A stretch of DNA of 64,000 nucleotides from Streptomyces pyxinicus. GTDB taxonomy: Bacteria; Actinomycetota; Actinomycetes; Streptomycetales; Streptomycetaceae. The position numbers and the translations under genes were made by a program. The notes beneath the pieces are model-generated. The model made no database searches, was not told where the DNA came from, and was given only the letters and a program-made list of their open reading frames with translations. Positions 17,186 through 25,357 of this stretch are shown in pieces. Position 1 is the first letter of the stretch. Every line of letters starts with the position of its first letter. The stretch covers positions 186,001-250,000 of the forward strand of contig NZ_JANUGP010000003.1 in the NCBI RefSeq assembly GCF_024753135.1, in the 5' to 3' direction.

Positions 17186-17509
17186 ATGCCCGCTCCACGG
17201 TCCATGGCCGCGCTCACCGGCATCGCCGTACTCGCCATCGCACTGACCGCGTGCCAGGACCAGGCGTCCGGTCAGATCGTGGTCCGGAACGGGGCCAGGG
17301 TGGTGGAGACGCTCTCCAACCCGTCGGTCGACGGCTGCCACCGCTTTCCCGAGGGCGTGACCAACGTCGAGAACTACACGCAGAGCAACCTCCAGATGTA
17401 CCCGACGCCCGACTGCACCGGGCCGAGCATCTACGTGGACATCCAGACGTCGAACGAGGTCGTCAGGGCGAACGGCCTGTGGCGCAGCTTCTCCTTCGCG
17501 CCCGAGTGA
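17186..17509 (+). CDS. Small secreted lipoprotein (107 aa)
   Basis: A 107-residue lipoprotein with a short signal sequence ending in IALTAC (lipobox Cys22). The mature part (QIVVRNGARVVETLSNPSVD, two further cysteines, PDCTGPSIYVD) is a small beta-rich domain with no name I recognise; the two cysteines could form a disulphide. ATG at 17186 follows CAGGAGG by 5 nt. It is a short monocistronic gene. Confidence 0.75.
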   Translation: MPAPRSMAALTGIAVLAIALTACQDQASGQIVVRNGARVVETLSNPSVDGCHRFPEGVTNVENYTQSNLQMYPTPDCTGPSIYVDIQTSNEVVRANGLWRSFSFAPE

Positions 17510-17634
17510 GCGTGCGAACACTGTGAACGCATCGGTCCGAATCATGGCTCCGCTCCGGCCCGCTCCGGCCCGCTTCGTAGCATCACGCCTCGCGCCGCCG
17601 TGAGGGGCACGGCGAACGACCGAGGAGCCGCACC

Positions 17635-18797
17635 ATGGACCGCACCCGCCCGTCCGCACGCCGGGCCCGACGACCCCGCCCCCGTGCCGCGTCGGCACGG
17701 GCCCTCGCCGCCCTGGCCGCCGGCTCCCTGCTCGGCGCACCCGCCGCCCGCGCGGACACCGGGCGCCCGGCCGTCACGGCGTGTCCGGCCGCCCTGACGG
17801 ACAAGGCCACGTGCTACACCGGGCAGGACGCGCACGGGGCGTACTACGCCATGGCCGTACCGAAGCACGGGAACGGCTCCCTCGTCGTGCACGCGCACGG
17901 CGGCCCCGACCTCGGCGAGGCCTCCGACCCCGCGCGCGGCACCGACGACCTCGCCCGCTGGTCGGTGATGGTGGACCAGGGCTACGCCTGGGCCGGCTCC
18001 GCCTACCGCCGCGGCGGCTACGGCACCCGCATGGCCGCCGCCGACACCGAGCACGTACGCGAACTGTTCGTGTCCGCCTTCGGCATGCCCCGGCGGACCT
18101 ATCTGCACGGCCAGTCCTGGGGCGGCGACGTGGCCGCCAAGGCGGTGGAGCTGTACGGCAGGCCCAACGGACCTTACGACGGCGCCCTGTTGACCGACGG
18201 AGTGCTCGCCGGAGGCTCCCGCGGCTACGACTACCGCGTGGACCTGCGCGTCGTCTACCAGTACTACTGCGCCAACCTGCCTCGCCCCACCGCGACAAGG
18301 CGCTCAACGCGGGCGTGGAGCGCTTCACCGCCGACCCCACCGCCGTACGCGACCTGTCCTACGACAGCGACCTCACCGGCAAGGTCGCCATCCCGGTGCT
18401 CACCCTGCACGCCATCGACGACCCCACCGCGTTCGTGGAGCACGAGGCCGCCTACCGCGCCACCCTCAAGGGAGGCCACCGCGACACGTACCTGGTGCAG
18501 ACGTTCACGGGGGAGCACGAGCACAGCCGGCTGAGCGACGCCGAGTACGCCACCTCGATCACGGCGCTGGACACCTGGGTCCGCACCGGCCGCAAACCCT
18601 CACCGTCGACGGTCGCGGCCTCCTGCCCCGCCTTCGACCGCGTCTACGCCACCGGCTGCTTCTACGACGCCGCCTTCCGCCCGGCCCCCTACGCCACCCG
18701 CGTCAACTCCCGCCCCGGAGGCTCGCGTTGGCTGGCCATGACGGCGGCGCGGGAGAAGACCTGGAGCCGGGTGCCGGGGGTGGGGATCGCGCCGTAG
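17635..18797 (+). pseudogene. Secreted alpha/beta-hydrolase gene, frameshifted and probably internally deleted
   Basis: Two overlapping frames together encode one secreted alpha/beta-hydrolase-like protein. The first (from ATG 17635) gives a signal peptide, the oxyanion region VVHAHGGPDLGEA and the nucleophile elbow TYLHGQSWGGDVAAK, and is intact to about YYCANLPRP (near 18285). The second frame (stop 18797) then resumes with DKALNAGVERFTADPTAVRD, PVLTLHAIDDPTAFVEHEA (acid) and TGEHEHSRLS (His). From memory, intact relatives carry roughly 60-80 extra residues between these blocks, so a deletion of non-multiple-of-three length is more likely than a single-base error. The first frame alone would stop at 18534. 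A sequencing error remains possible. Confidence 0.7.
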
Positions 18798-18890
18798 GGT
18801 CCCTGGCGGTACGTCGAAGGCCGCGGTGCGGAACCGTGCACGCGGCCGGTGCCGGGGAGGAGTGCGCGGACCTGGTCCGGCCGCAGCCGT

Positions 18891-19742
18891 TCAGCGGATG
18901 GCCGGCCAGGTGTCCCGCGCCCAGTCGGCGAACCCGGTCCAGCGGATCTCCGGGTGGGCGGCCCGCAGCGCGGGGATGTCCACGCGGTACCCGGGCCCGT
19001 TCAGGAACGTCCACATCGCGCGCATGTCGGGATCGTCGATCGCGGACAGCGGCGTCCGCTCGAACCGCACCTTTCGCCCCAGCGCCCCGCCGAGCTCGTC
19101 CGCCATCCGCGCCGGCGTCGGCGCGTCCCCGGCCAGCTCGATGCGCCGGCCGGCGTACCCGGCGGGAGCGAGCAGCACCTCCGCCGCGAACGCGCCCAGA
19201 TCGGGCCGGGCGAGCTGCTGCAACGGCCGGTCGGGAGGCAGCGGCAGATCGAGGACACCGTCGAGGACGCGCCGCGCACCCCCGAGCGTGTTGTCGAAGA
19301 AGTACGTCGGCCCGAGGACCGTGTACGGCACGTCCCCGCCGGTCAGCTCCGCCTCGATCCGCGCCTTGCTCTCGAAGTGCGGCACCCCGCTGTCGCGGTC
19401 GGCACCGGCCACCGAGCTGAACACGAGGTGCGGCACCCGCTGCCGGGCCGCCGCCGCGAGAACGGCCCGGCCCTGTTCGACCTCGGCCTCCAGACCCGCC
19501 TCGAAGGGCGTGGTGTACGCGAAGACCCCGGCCACGCCGCCCATCGCCGCGGCCAGGGAGTCACGGTCGCTCAGCGACCCCGCCACCACCTCCACGCCCC
19601 GCGCGGTCAGCGCCCGCGCGGAGTCCCGCCCGGGGTCGCGCACCAGCGCCCGCACCGGCGCTCCGCGGGCCAGCAGCGCGTCCGTCACGGCCCGGCCCTG
19701 CCCGCCGGTCGCCGCGAGCACCAGGACCGGTCCCTCGCTCAT
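18891..19742 (-). CDS. NmrA-like NAD(P)-binding protein
   Basis: A 283-residue atypical short-chain dehydrogenase of the NmrA/HSCARG type. The N-terminal VLVLAATGGQGRAVTDALLA is the dinucleotide-binding GxxGxxG motif. HLVFSSVAGADRDSGVPHFE and VLGPTYFFDNTLGG are typical later blocks, while the catalytic YxxxK of classical SDRs is not conserved. Such proteins act as redox sensors or quinone reductases. ATG at 19742 faces the SDR gene at 19983, and a TetR-type operator (19845-19860) lies between, so both are likely under the same regulator. Confidence 0.85.
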   Translation of the reverse strand: MSEGPVLVLAATGGQGRAVTDALLARGAPVRALVRDPGRDSARALTARGVEVVAGSLSDRDSLAAAMGGVAGVFAYTTPFEAGLEAEVEQGRAVLAAAARQRVPHLVFSSVAGADRDSGVPHFESKARIEAELTGGDVPYTVLGPTYFFDNTLGGARRVLDGVLDLPLPPDRPLQQLARPDLGAFAAEVLLAPAGYAGRRIELAGDAPTPARMADELGGALGRKVRFERTPLSAIDDPDMRAMWTFLNGPGYRVDIPALRAAHPEIRWTGFADWARDTWPAIR

Positions 19743-19844
19743 CACGGAACTCCCTCGCTGCGGGCGGGTGACGACACGACGATCGCCAGCGCTCCCACGG
19801 TAGCCGTCCGGCCCGGGAGCCACACGTCCGGCGGCGCCAGATTC

Positions 19845-19860
19845 TGGACTTGCTGGTCCA
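19845..19860. promoter_or_regulatory. Putative TetR operator, copy 1
   Basis: TGGACTTGCTGGTCCA is a 16-bp dyad (TGGAC-N6-GTCCA) in the divergent NmrA/SDR promoter region. A second copy with identical arms and spacing (TGGACCGACCGGTCCA, 21488-21503) lies upstream of the nearby TetR gene. The shared element is seen directly; control by that TetR protein is inferred. Confidence 0.6.
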
Positions 19861-19982
19861 ATCGTCGCGTCGCACAGTGGCCCTGCGCCCTGGCCGACCA
19901 GGGCCCCGACCGGCCGGGGGCGGCATGCGCCCGCACCCCTCCGGGCGGCTCCACACGCGGGAAACGAGCAGGGGAGAGGACC

Positions 19983-20747
19983 ATGCCGATGCGTCTCGAA
20001 GGCAGGACCGCACTGGTCACGGGGGCCACCAGCAACATCGGACGGGCGATCGCTGAGGCCTTCGCCGCCGAGGGGGCGCGCGTCGTCGTCTCCGGCCGCA
20101 GCGCCGAACGCGGCAGGGAGGTGGTCGACGCCGTCAGCGCGCGCGGTGGCCGCGCCGACTTCGTCCGGGCCGATCTGGACGGCAGCGCCGCCGCGTCCAG
20201 GGCGCTCGCCGAGGAGGCGACGCGGGTCCTCGGCGGCCGTGTCGACATCCTGGTCAACAACGCGGGCGTCTACCCCGGGGACACGACCTTGGCCACCGAC
20301 GAGCAGACCTTCGACCGGGTCTACGCCGTGAACGTGAAGGCCCCGTTCTTCCTGACCGCGGCGATCGCGCCCGCGATGGCGCGGGCCGGCGGGGGAGCGA
20401 TCGTCAACCTGGGCTCCTGGATCGCCCGCCTGGGCATCCCCGTCGGCGCCCTCTACAGCTCCACCAAGGGCGCCATGGAAACGCTGACCCGGGCCTGGGC
20501 GGCCGAGTTCGGGCCCCAGGGGGTGCGCGTCAACGCCATCTCCCCGGGGGTGGTGCTCCCGGCCGCCGCCGGTACGGAGCACCCCGCCGAGGCCATGATG
20601 AAAGGCACCCCAGCGAACCGCATGGGCACCCCGGACGCCATCGCGAACGCCGCCGTGTACCTGGCCGCGGACGAGTCCTCCTTCGTGCACGGCACCGTGC
20701 TCGACGTCGACGGCGGGCGTACCACCGTCGCCGTCATCGCGGGCTGA
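19983..20747 (+). CDS. SDR family oxidoreductase
   Basis: A 254-residue classical short-chain dehydrogenase/reductase. TALVTGATSNIGRAIAEAFA (TGxxxGIG cofactor motif with Asn in the usual Gly position), VDILVNNAGVYPG (NNAG), the catalytic Ser in NLGSWIARLG, YSSTKGAMETL (YxxxK) and the C-terminal LDVDGGRTT are all present. AGGGGAG lies upstream of ATG 19983. It is divergent from the NmrA-like gene and convergent with the TetR gene. The substrate is unknown. Confidence 0.9.
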   Translation: MPMRLEGRTALVTGATSNIGRAIAEAFAAEGARVVVSGRSAERGREVVDAVSARGGRADFVRADLDGSAAASRALAEEATRVLGGRVDILVNNAGVYPGDTTLATDEQTFDRVYAVNVKAPFFLTAAIAPAMARAGGGAIVNLGSWIARLGIPVGALYSSTKGAMETLTRAWAAEFGPQGVRVNAISPGVVLPAAAGTEHPAEAMMKGTPANRMGTPDAIANAAVYLAADESSFVHGTVLDVDGGRTTVAVIAG

Positions 20748-20806
20748 GCGTCGGTCGTCGCGGGCCGGTTCTCCGGGGGAGTGGGCGGTGCCGGTTCTCC
20801 GTTGGA

Positions 20807-20860
20807 GCGGGTGGCGTCGGGTCACGCGGGGGTGCGGGTGGCGTCGGGTCACGCGGGGGC
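20807..20860. repeat. 27-bp tandem repeat, two copies
   Basis: A 27-bp unit beginning GCGGGTGGCGTCGGGTCACG is repeated head to tail at 20807-20833 and 20834-20860, identical except the last base. Upstream, GCCGGTTCTCCG also recurs (20764-20775 and 20790-20801). The array sits between the convergent SDR and TetR genes and overlaps the last codons of the TetR gene. Confidence 0.85.
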
Positions 20861-21457
20861 GCGGCCCGTGCTCCGTAGATCCGCGATCCCCTGGTCCAGC
20901 GCGGCGCGCAGGTGCGTGGACCGTCCCGTCGAGAGCAGGATCGACACACCGCCCTGGATCGCCGCGAGCAGGGCGGCGGCCCGGGTGTCGACGTCGATGT
21001 CCGGAGGCAGTTCACCGGCCGCCCGCAGGGCCCGGATGCCGGCGGCCAGGCTCTCCTGCCAGCGGTTCAGCATCTCGACCACGATCGCCCGCGCCCCCGG
21101 GGTCGAACGCCCGACCTGGAGGAACAGCGCCCCGAGCGGACACTCGTCGCCCTGGGCCTCGTACCGCTCCACCACCACGTCCCGCCAACGCTCCCACGCC
21201 TCCCAGGAGTCCAGGGAGCCGAGGTAGGGCTGCTGGTCCTCCAGGACCTGGTCCGCCTCGAACCGGGCCACGGCGAGGAGCAGTTCGTCCTTGCCGCCGG
21301 GGAAGTAGTGGAACAGCTGGCTCTTGCTGCTGCGGGTCCGTGCCATGACGTCGTCCAGCGTCGCCGTGGCCACGCCCCGCTCGCGCAGCACCGCCGAGGC
21401 GCCCTCCACGATCCGGCGCCGGGTGGCGCGCCCCTTCGCCGTCAGCTTCTCCGGCAT
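20849..21457 (-). CDS. TetR family transcriptional regulator
   Basis: A 202-residue TetR regulator. The N-terminal helix-turn-helix reads TLDDVMARTRSSKSQLFHYF followed by PGGKDELL, typical of the YcdC/AcrR-like subgroup that governs SDR and redox genes; the C-terminal TetR_C domain carries GDECPLGALFLQVGRSTPGA. I prefer ATG 21457 (GAGG upstream) to an in-frame start at 21487, which would add ten residues and lie next to the operator. A 16-bp dyad at 21488-21503 supports autoregulation, and a matching dyad at 19845-19860 suggests it also represses the NmrA/SDR pair. Confidence 0.9.
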   Translation of the reverse strand: MPEKLTAKGRATRRRIVEGASAVLRERGVATATLDDVMARTRSSKSQLFHYFPGGKDELLLAVARFEADQVLEDQQPYLGSLDSWEAWERWRDVVVERYEAQGDECPLGALFLQVGRSTPGARAIVVEMLNRWQESLAAGIRALRAAGELPPDIDVDTRAAALLAAIQGGVSILLSTGRSTHLRAALDQGIADLRSTGRAPA

Positions 21458-21487
21458 GACCCGCCTCGCATGACCGCCTCCCAGCAA

Positions 21488-21503
21488 TGGACCGACCGGT
21501 CCA
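21488..21503. promoter_or_regulatory. Putative TetR operator, copy 2 (autoregulatory)
   Basis: TGGACCGACCGGTCCA has perfect 7-bp arms (TGGACCG/CGGTCCA) with a 2-bp centre, directly upstream of the TetR gene. Arms and overall length match the copy at 19845-19860. The location fits feedback repression. Confidence 0.65.
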
Positions 21504-21510
21504 GTCTAGG

Positions 21511-22056
21511 TCAGGCGCCTCGTACAGCGCGTAGCGCCGTGTCCAGGTCGCGCATGAGGCCCCCCACCCGTCCGCCACCGGGCGGCGCGGCCGGCAGCCG
21601 GCCGAGCACTGCGGCGACCGCCGTCGGCGCCTGCCGCCGGGCCCACACCAGGACCTCCTCGGCGACACCGGGCCGGCCGTCGGCGGCGAGTTCCGCCGCC
21701 CGTGCCGCGTGCGCCGCCGCGCCCAGCACGTGCCGCACCTGGTGGGCGCTGGCCCGGGGGTGGAGGAACGCGGCGCCGGCCGCGTGGCTCGCCGCCCGTG
21801 CCGCGTCGGCGGCGGCCGGTACCGCCGCCTCCCGCGCCGCCCGGAACGCCGCCCAGGCGCTCTGCCGCAGCGCGCCGGTGCGCCGGCCGCCCGCGGCGAA
21901 GGCGTCCGCCGCGTCGACGGCTTCACGTGGCCGGAGGTCGTCGGGCAGGCTCTGCTCGAAGACCGGCAGCACCCTGCGCGCACAGCCGGCGGCGAAGCGG
22001 GTGACCTCCCGCAGTTCGGCCTCGCTCAGCTCGATGGTCCCTGGTTCGTTCGGCAC
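21511..22056 (-). CDS. Putative immunity-like protein (Imm-5-type, Ala-rich)
   Basis: A 181-residue, alanine-rich all-helical protein. Blocks such as LREVTRFAAGCARRVLPVFE, DDLRPREAVDAADAFA, AASHAAGAAFLHPRASAHQV and the C-terminal GGGRVGGLMRDLDTALR match a family often labelled putative immunity protein (Imm-5-like) or, misleadingly, SbcC-like. GTG at 22056 fits the family N-terminus (PNEPGTIELSEAELREV). No toxin gene is adjacent, so an immunity role is not supported by context; it may be an orphan. Confidence 0.65.
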   Translation of the reverse strand: MPNEPGTIELSEAELREVTRFAAGCARRVLPVFEQSLPDDLRPREAVDAADAFAAGGRRTGALRQSAWAAFRAAREAAVPAAADAARAASHAAGAAFLHPRASAHQVRHVLGAAAHAARAAELAADGRPGVAEEVLVWARRQAPTAVAAVLGRLPAAPPGGGRVGGLMRDLDTALRAVRGA

Positions 22057-22081
22057 GGCCCCATCCTGCCCGACCGCCCGG

Positions 22082-23002
22082 TCAGGGTGCCGGCGAGGCG
22101 GACTCCGGGCCCTTGGGCGACAGGAACTTCTCGGCCTTGCGGGCCAGCACGGAGGCGAAGTACGCGGGGGCGTCCGGCCGCATCCGGGCGAGGGAGACCA
22201 GGCCCGTGATGACGACGTCGGCCACCTCGTCCTGCACATCGGTCCACGCGTGGCTGCGCCCCTTCCGGGGATTGGTGCCCCGGGCGCCGATGACGGCCTG
22301 CGCCGCCTCGCCCACCTCCTCAGCGAGCTTCAGCACCTGGAGCGACCACTGCTCCTCCGGCCGCAGCCCGTTGCCGGTGTCCAGCCTGCCGAACAGCTCG
22401 GCGAGGCGCTGGACCGTGGCCCACGGGTCCGGAGCGGTGGCGGGCGGCGCGGGCCGCGCGTCCTGCGCGTGCTGCTCGGGCAGCAGCCGGGTCCGCCGCA
22501 TGAGGGCGGGGTCGCCGCGGAACCCGAGGCCTTCGTACAGGGCTCGTGACTCGGGGCTCGCGTGCAGTTCGAAGAGGGTGACGCCGTCCCGCTCCAGGTC
22601 GTGCAGGAGGGCGGTGAGGGCGGCCCGGGCATGGCCGTGGCGCCGGTGGTCGGGCCGCGTGGCGACGGCCTGGACCCGCGCGGCCAGCCCGCTCGGGTAC
22701 CGGGGTGCCGGAAGCACCGGGCTGACCAGGGCCAGCGCGCAGCCGGCGAGCCGTCCGCCGGGCGCGTCCACGACATAGGCGCGCGCGTCACCGCCGGGCC
22801 GCAGCCGCCCCGCCAGCTGCTCCCGGCAGACGGCCAGCCACGCGGCGTCGAGCGGACGGGAGAGGATCAGCTCGGAGCGGAGGCGGCTGATGCCCTCGGC
22901 GTCGTCGGGAGTGGCCCGGCGCGGGGCCGGCAACGCACAGGCCGTCGGCTTGGCCGGGGGAGCGGTCACGGGGTCGGTCAACGGGTCGCCCTTTCTCGTC
23001 AC
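22082..23002 (-). CDS. GNAT acetyltransferase - MazG-like pyrophosphohydrolase fusion
   Basis: A 306-residue two-domain protein. The N-terminal half (about 30-180) is a GNAT acetyltransferase with the acetyl-CoA region VQAVATRPDHRRHGHARAAL and the C-terminal motif ASPESRALYEGLGFRGDPAL. The C-terminal part (about 200-300) is MazG-like: LAEEVGEAAQAVIG (ExxE) and DVQDEVADVVITGL (ExxD) would chelate Mg for nucleoside-triphosphate pyrophosphatase activity. The GTG at 23002 was chosen because residues upstream look non-coding; the ribosome site is weak. Fusion of these two activities is unusual. The domains are read with confidence, the substrate is not known. Confidence 0.82.
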   Translation of the reverse strand: MTRKGDPLTDPVTAPPAKPTACALPAPRRATPDDAEGISRLRSELILSRPLDAAWLAVCREQLAGRLRPGGDARAYVVDAPGGRLAGCALALVSPVLPAPRYPSGLAARVQAVATRPDHRRHGHARAALTALLHDLERDGVTLFELHASPESRALYEGLGFRGDPALMRRTRLLPEQHAQDARPAPPATAPDPWATVQRLAELFGRLDTGNGLRPEEQWSLQVLKLAEEVGEAAQAVIGARGTNPRKGRSHAWTDVQDEVADVVITGLVSLARMRPDAPAYFASVLARKAEKFLSPKGPESASPAP

Positions 23003-23910
23003 GGAACCGCCGCGTCGCCGCCCTCCGGGGTGCACGGTGCACGGTCCCTCCGGAACCAGGATGACGGCACGGCTGCCACGACAACTGGGCCGCCGCACAA
23101 GGCGTTACGGTCCGGCCGGGGGGACGGGGACGGGGACGGGTGGAGCGGCCGGTCGCGATACCGTTCCCGGTCTTCCGCATGGGAGGCCTCGGCTGCCGAG
23201 GGCCCACGGCGACGAGGGCGGTCGCTGCTCGTTCCGGCGGGCGGAAGTCCCGGCGCGCCGTCCGTCTGCGCGGGTGTGACCGCTGCCCGGCGTGGCCGGT
23301 GTCAGTCGACGGGGCGGTCGGGCGTCGGCCGGAAAGGGCTCGCCGTCCTCCCCGGGGGCGTGACCCCCGGAGCGCTGGGCGCCTCCCTGGGTACGTGCGA
23401 TTCCAGGCCTCCTCGCTGCCGCGTCTCGCAGTGGTCGAGGGCCTGTGGAGGGAGGGGGCGCCCTCCGATCCGGGGGTGACACGCCGGTGCGCCCCCGGGC
23501 GGGGCGGCTGCCGTCCCGCCGGTGAGAGGCCGGCGCGCTGCGCCTCTCCGGGCGGGCGGCTGTCCGGCGGGTGCTGTCTCAGCCCTCGCCGGCGCGTATC
23601 CCGGCGCGGCCGATGGTGGTCGCCGTGCCGGACGGCGCCGGCGGTGGCGATCCCCCGGCACGGCCGCTGCCTGCCCTTGCGGGCGTGCCCCGTTCTCCCG
23701 GGGTCCGCCCTTGCGCCAGGGGCCTCCTTTCCGAAAGGGGCGCCCCTGCCGTAGGCGCCCCTGCGCGTCGCTGCCTGTTCTGTCGCTGGGGGCTCTCTTG
23801 TCGCGGCTTCCTCCTGCCAAGGGCCGCCCCTCCCACCGCACCCCCCACACATCGCACCCCACCCCCCACCGGGGCACAATGGCACCTCCGGGCCGGATGA
23901 GGTGATGCCG
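23003..23910. other. 908-bp gene-free interval between two GNAT-fusion genes
   Basis: No open frame here looks like a real protein: candidates are Pro/Arg/Gly-rich with no domain or ribosome site. The stretch contains a G-tract cluster (23118-23140), an imperfect hairpin near 23611-23650, an 11-bp direct repeat GGCGCCCCTGC (23739-23749, 23754-23764) beside the stem CCTTT-CCG-AAAGG, and a C-rich run (about 23840-23872) just before the next gene. It may hold terminators and the promoter of the GNAT-AAA gene. Confidence 0.6.
23118..23140 (+). other. Potential G-quadruplex motif
   Basis: Four G-tracts (6, 4, 4 and 3 G) are separated by three identical AC dinucleotide loops. This fits the G(3+)N(1-7) pattern with very short loops, which favours stable parallel quadruplexes. 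It lies about 120 bp upstream of the GNAT-MazG start, on the strand opposite its mRNA. Confidence 0.55.
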
Positions 23911-25188
23911 ATGCCCGCATGGCATCTGCGCGACTACCACGACGACGATCTCGACCAGGCGATCCAGGCCTGGGACCAGAGCCGGCAGGCCGGTCTGGAC
24001 CCGGTCTTCCCCGTCTCCGAGGTGATCGCCGCCGCCAAGGCCGGGCAGCCGGCCGTGGTCGCCGTGGTCGGCGAGGAACTGGTCGGCATGGGCGTGGCCG
24101 AGGCGCACGGCGGCCGGGGCTGGATCCTGCTGATCGCCCTGGCCTCCCGCTGGCGCGAGCGCGGCATCGGCAGCGCCCTCCTCGCCGAACTGGAACGACG
24201 GCTGCGCGCGCTGGGCGTGCGCCACATCAGCGCCCTGCTGCCCGAGGGCGCCGCCGGCACCAAGGCGCTGGAGAACTCCGGCTACCGCCACCGCGCCGAC
24301 CTGACCTACTACGAGAAGGTCGAACCGCTCGGCGCCGCGAACGCGGACGTCCTCGCCGCGCTGGGCGGACGCATGCTGCCCGGCGGCCTCTGGGAGGCGA
24401 TGGCCGGGATGGAGCGGGAGAAGCAGGTGGTCGAGCGCCGTGTCGTCCTGCCGCTCCAGGAACCGGCGCTGGCGGACCGGTACGGCGTGGTCCCGCCCAA
24501 GGCGGTCATCCTGTTCGGACCGCCCGGCACCGGCAAGACGAGCTTCGCCAAGGCGGTCGCCTCGCGGCTCGGCTGGCCCTTCGTGGAGCTGTTCCCGTCC
24601 CGGCTGGCCGCCGACACGAGCGAGGGACTGGCCGCCGCGCTGCGGGAGGCGTTCGCGGAACTCGCGGAACTGGACTCGGTGCTGCTGTTCATCGACGAGG
24701 TGGAGGAGATCGCCGGCGCCAGGTCCGGGAGGGCGGTCGATCCGGGCCACGGTGTCACCAACGAACTGCTCAAGCTGATCCCCGTCTTCCGCGAGCAGGA
24801 CGCCCGCCTGCTGGCCTGCTCGACCAACTCGGTGCGCTCGCTGGACGCGGCGTTCCTGCGGCCGGGCCGGTTCGACTACGTCATCCCCATCGGCCCTCCC
24901 GACCCGACCGCCCGCGCGGCGATCTGGTCCCGCTATCTGCGGGCCGCCACCGGCACGATCGACGTACCCGAACTGGTCGCGGCGACCGAGCTGTTCACCC
25001 CGGCCGACATCGAGTTCGCGGCCCGCAAGGGGGCACAGGCGGCCTTCGAACGCGAGGTGACCCACCACCAGGGGCTGCGGGCCACCACCGACGACTACAT
25101 GGCCGCGATAGCCGACACCCGCCCCACCCTCACGGCCCGCGCGATCGAGGAGTTCTCCGAGGACATCGAGACGTACACCCGTCTCTGA
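23911..25188 (+). CDS. GNAT acetyltransferase - AAA+ ATPase fusion
   Basis: A 425-residue fusion. Residues 1-145 form a GNAT domain with LVGMGVAEAHGGRGWILLIA and the acetyl-CoA loop RWRERGIGSALLAELERRLR. Residues about 170-425 are an AAA+ ATPase of the classical (FtsH/Cdc48-like) clade: Walker A ILFGPPGTGKTSFAKAVASR, Walker B VLLFIDEVEEIAG, an arginine-finger-region FLRPGRFDYVI and sensor-2 region FTPADIEFAARKGA. ATG 23911 sits 8 nt from GAGG; two earlier in-frame starts (23902, 23905) are too close to it. An AAA+ remodeller joined to an acetyltransferase suggests ATP-driven acetylation of, or recruitment to, a protein partner. The target is unknown. Confidence 0.85.
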   Translation: MPAWHLRDYHDDDLDQAIQAWDQSRQAGLDPVFPVSEVIAAAKAGQPAVVAVVGEELVGMGVAEAHGGRGWILLIALASRWRERGIGSALLAELERRLRALGVRHISALLPEGAAGTKALENSGYRHRADLTYYEKVEPLGAANADVLAALGGRMLPGGLWEAMAGMEREKQVVERRVVLPLQEPALADRYGVVPPKAVILFGPPGTGKTSFAKAVASRLGWPFVELFPSRLAADTSEGLAAALREAFAELAELDSVLLFIDEVEEIAGARSGRAVDPGHGVTNELLKLIPVFREQDARLLACSTNSVRSLDAAFLRPGRFDYVIPIGPPDPTARAAIWSRYLRAATGTIDVPELVAATELFTPADIEFAARKGAQAAFEREVTHHQGLRATTDDYMAAIADTRPTLTARAIEEFSEDIETYTRL

Positions 25189-25245
25189 GCACGCGGTACC
25201 GGACCGGCGCGGGCAGAAGTCGCGAGAGACCCGGCAAGGGCGTCT

Positions 25246-25259
25246 TTACATCGATGTAA
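25246..25259. promoter_or_regulatory. Perfect 14-bp palindrome, likely LacI-type operator
   Basis: TTACATCGATGTAA is a perfect palindrome with a central CG, the usual form of LacI-family operators, 98 bp upstream of a secreted GH43 gene. Its AT-rich arms stand out in this GC-rich DNA. No LacI gene is adjacent, so a distant sugar-responsive repressor is inferred. Confidence 0.55.
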
Positions 25260-25357
25260 TGGCTGTGGTGGCATGCCCTGAGCCGCCCTGAACAGTCGTC
25301 ACCATGCGTAGTTCGGGGCGTAGTTCACGACCCGCGCGCAGACACCAGGAGCCGCCG

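Noticed and set aside
21511..22056. Toxin-immunity pair suggested by the immunity-like protein
   Set aside because: No polymorphic toxin, secretion gene or effector is adjacent; the neighbours are a TetR gene and a GNAT-MazG gene.
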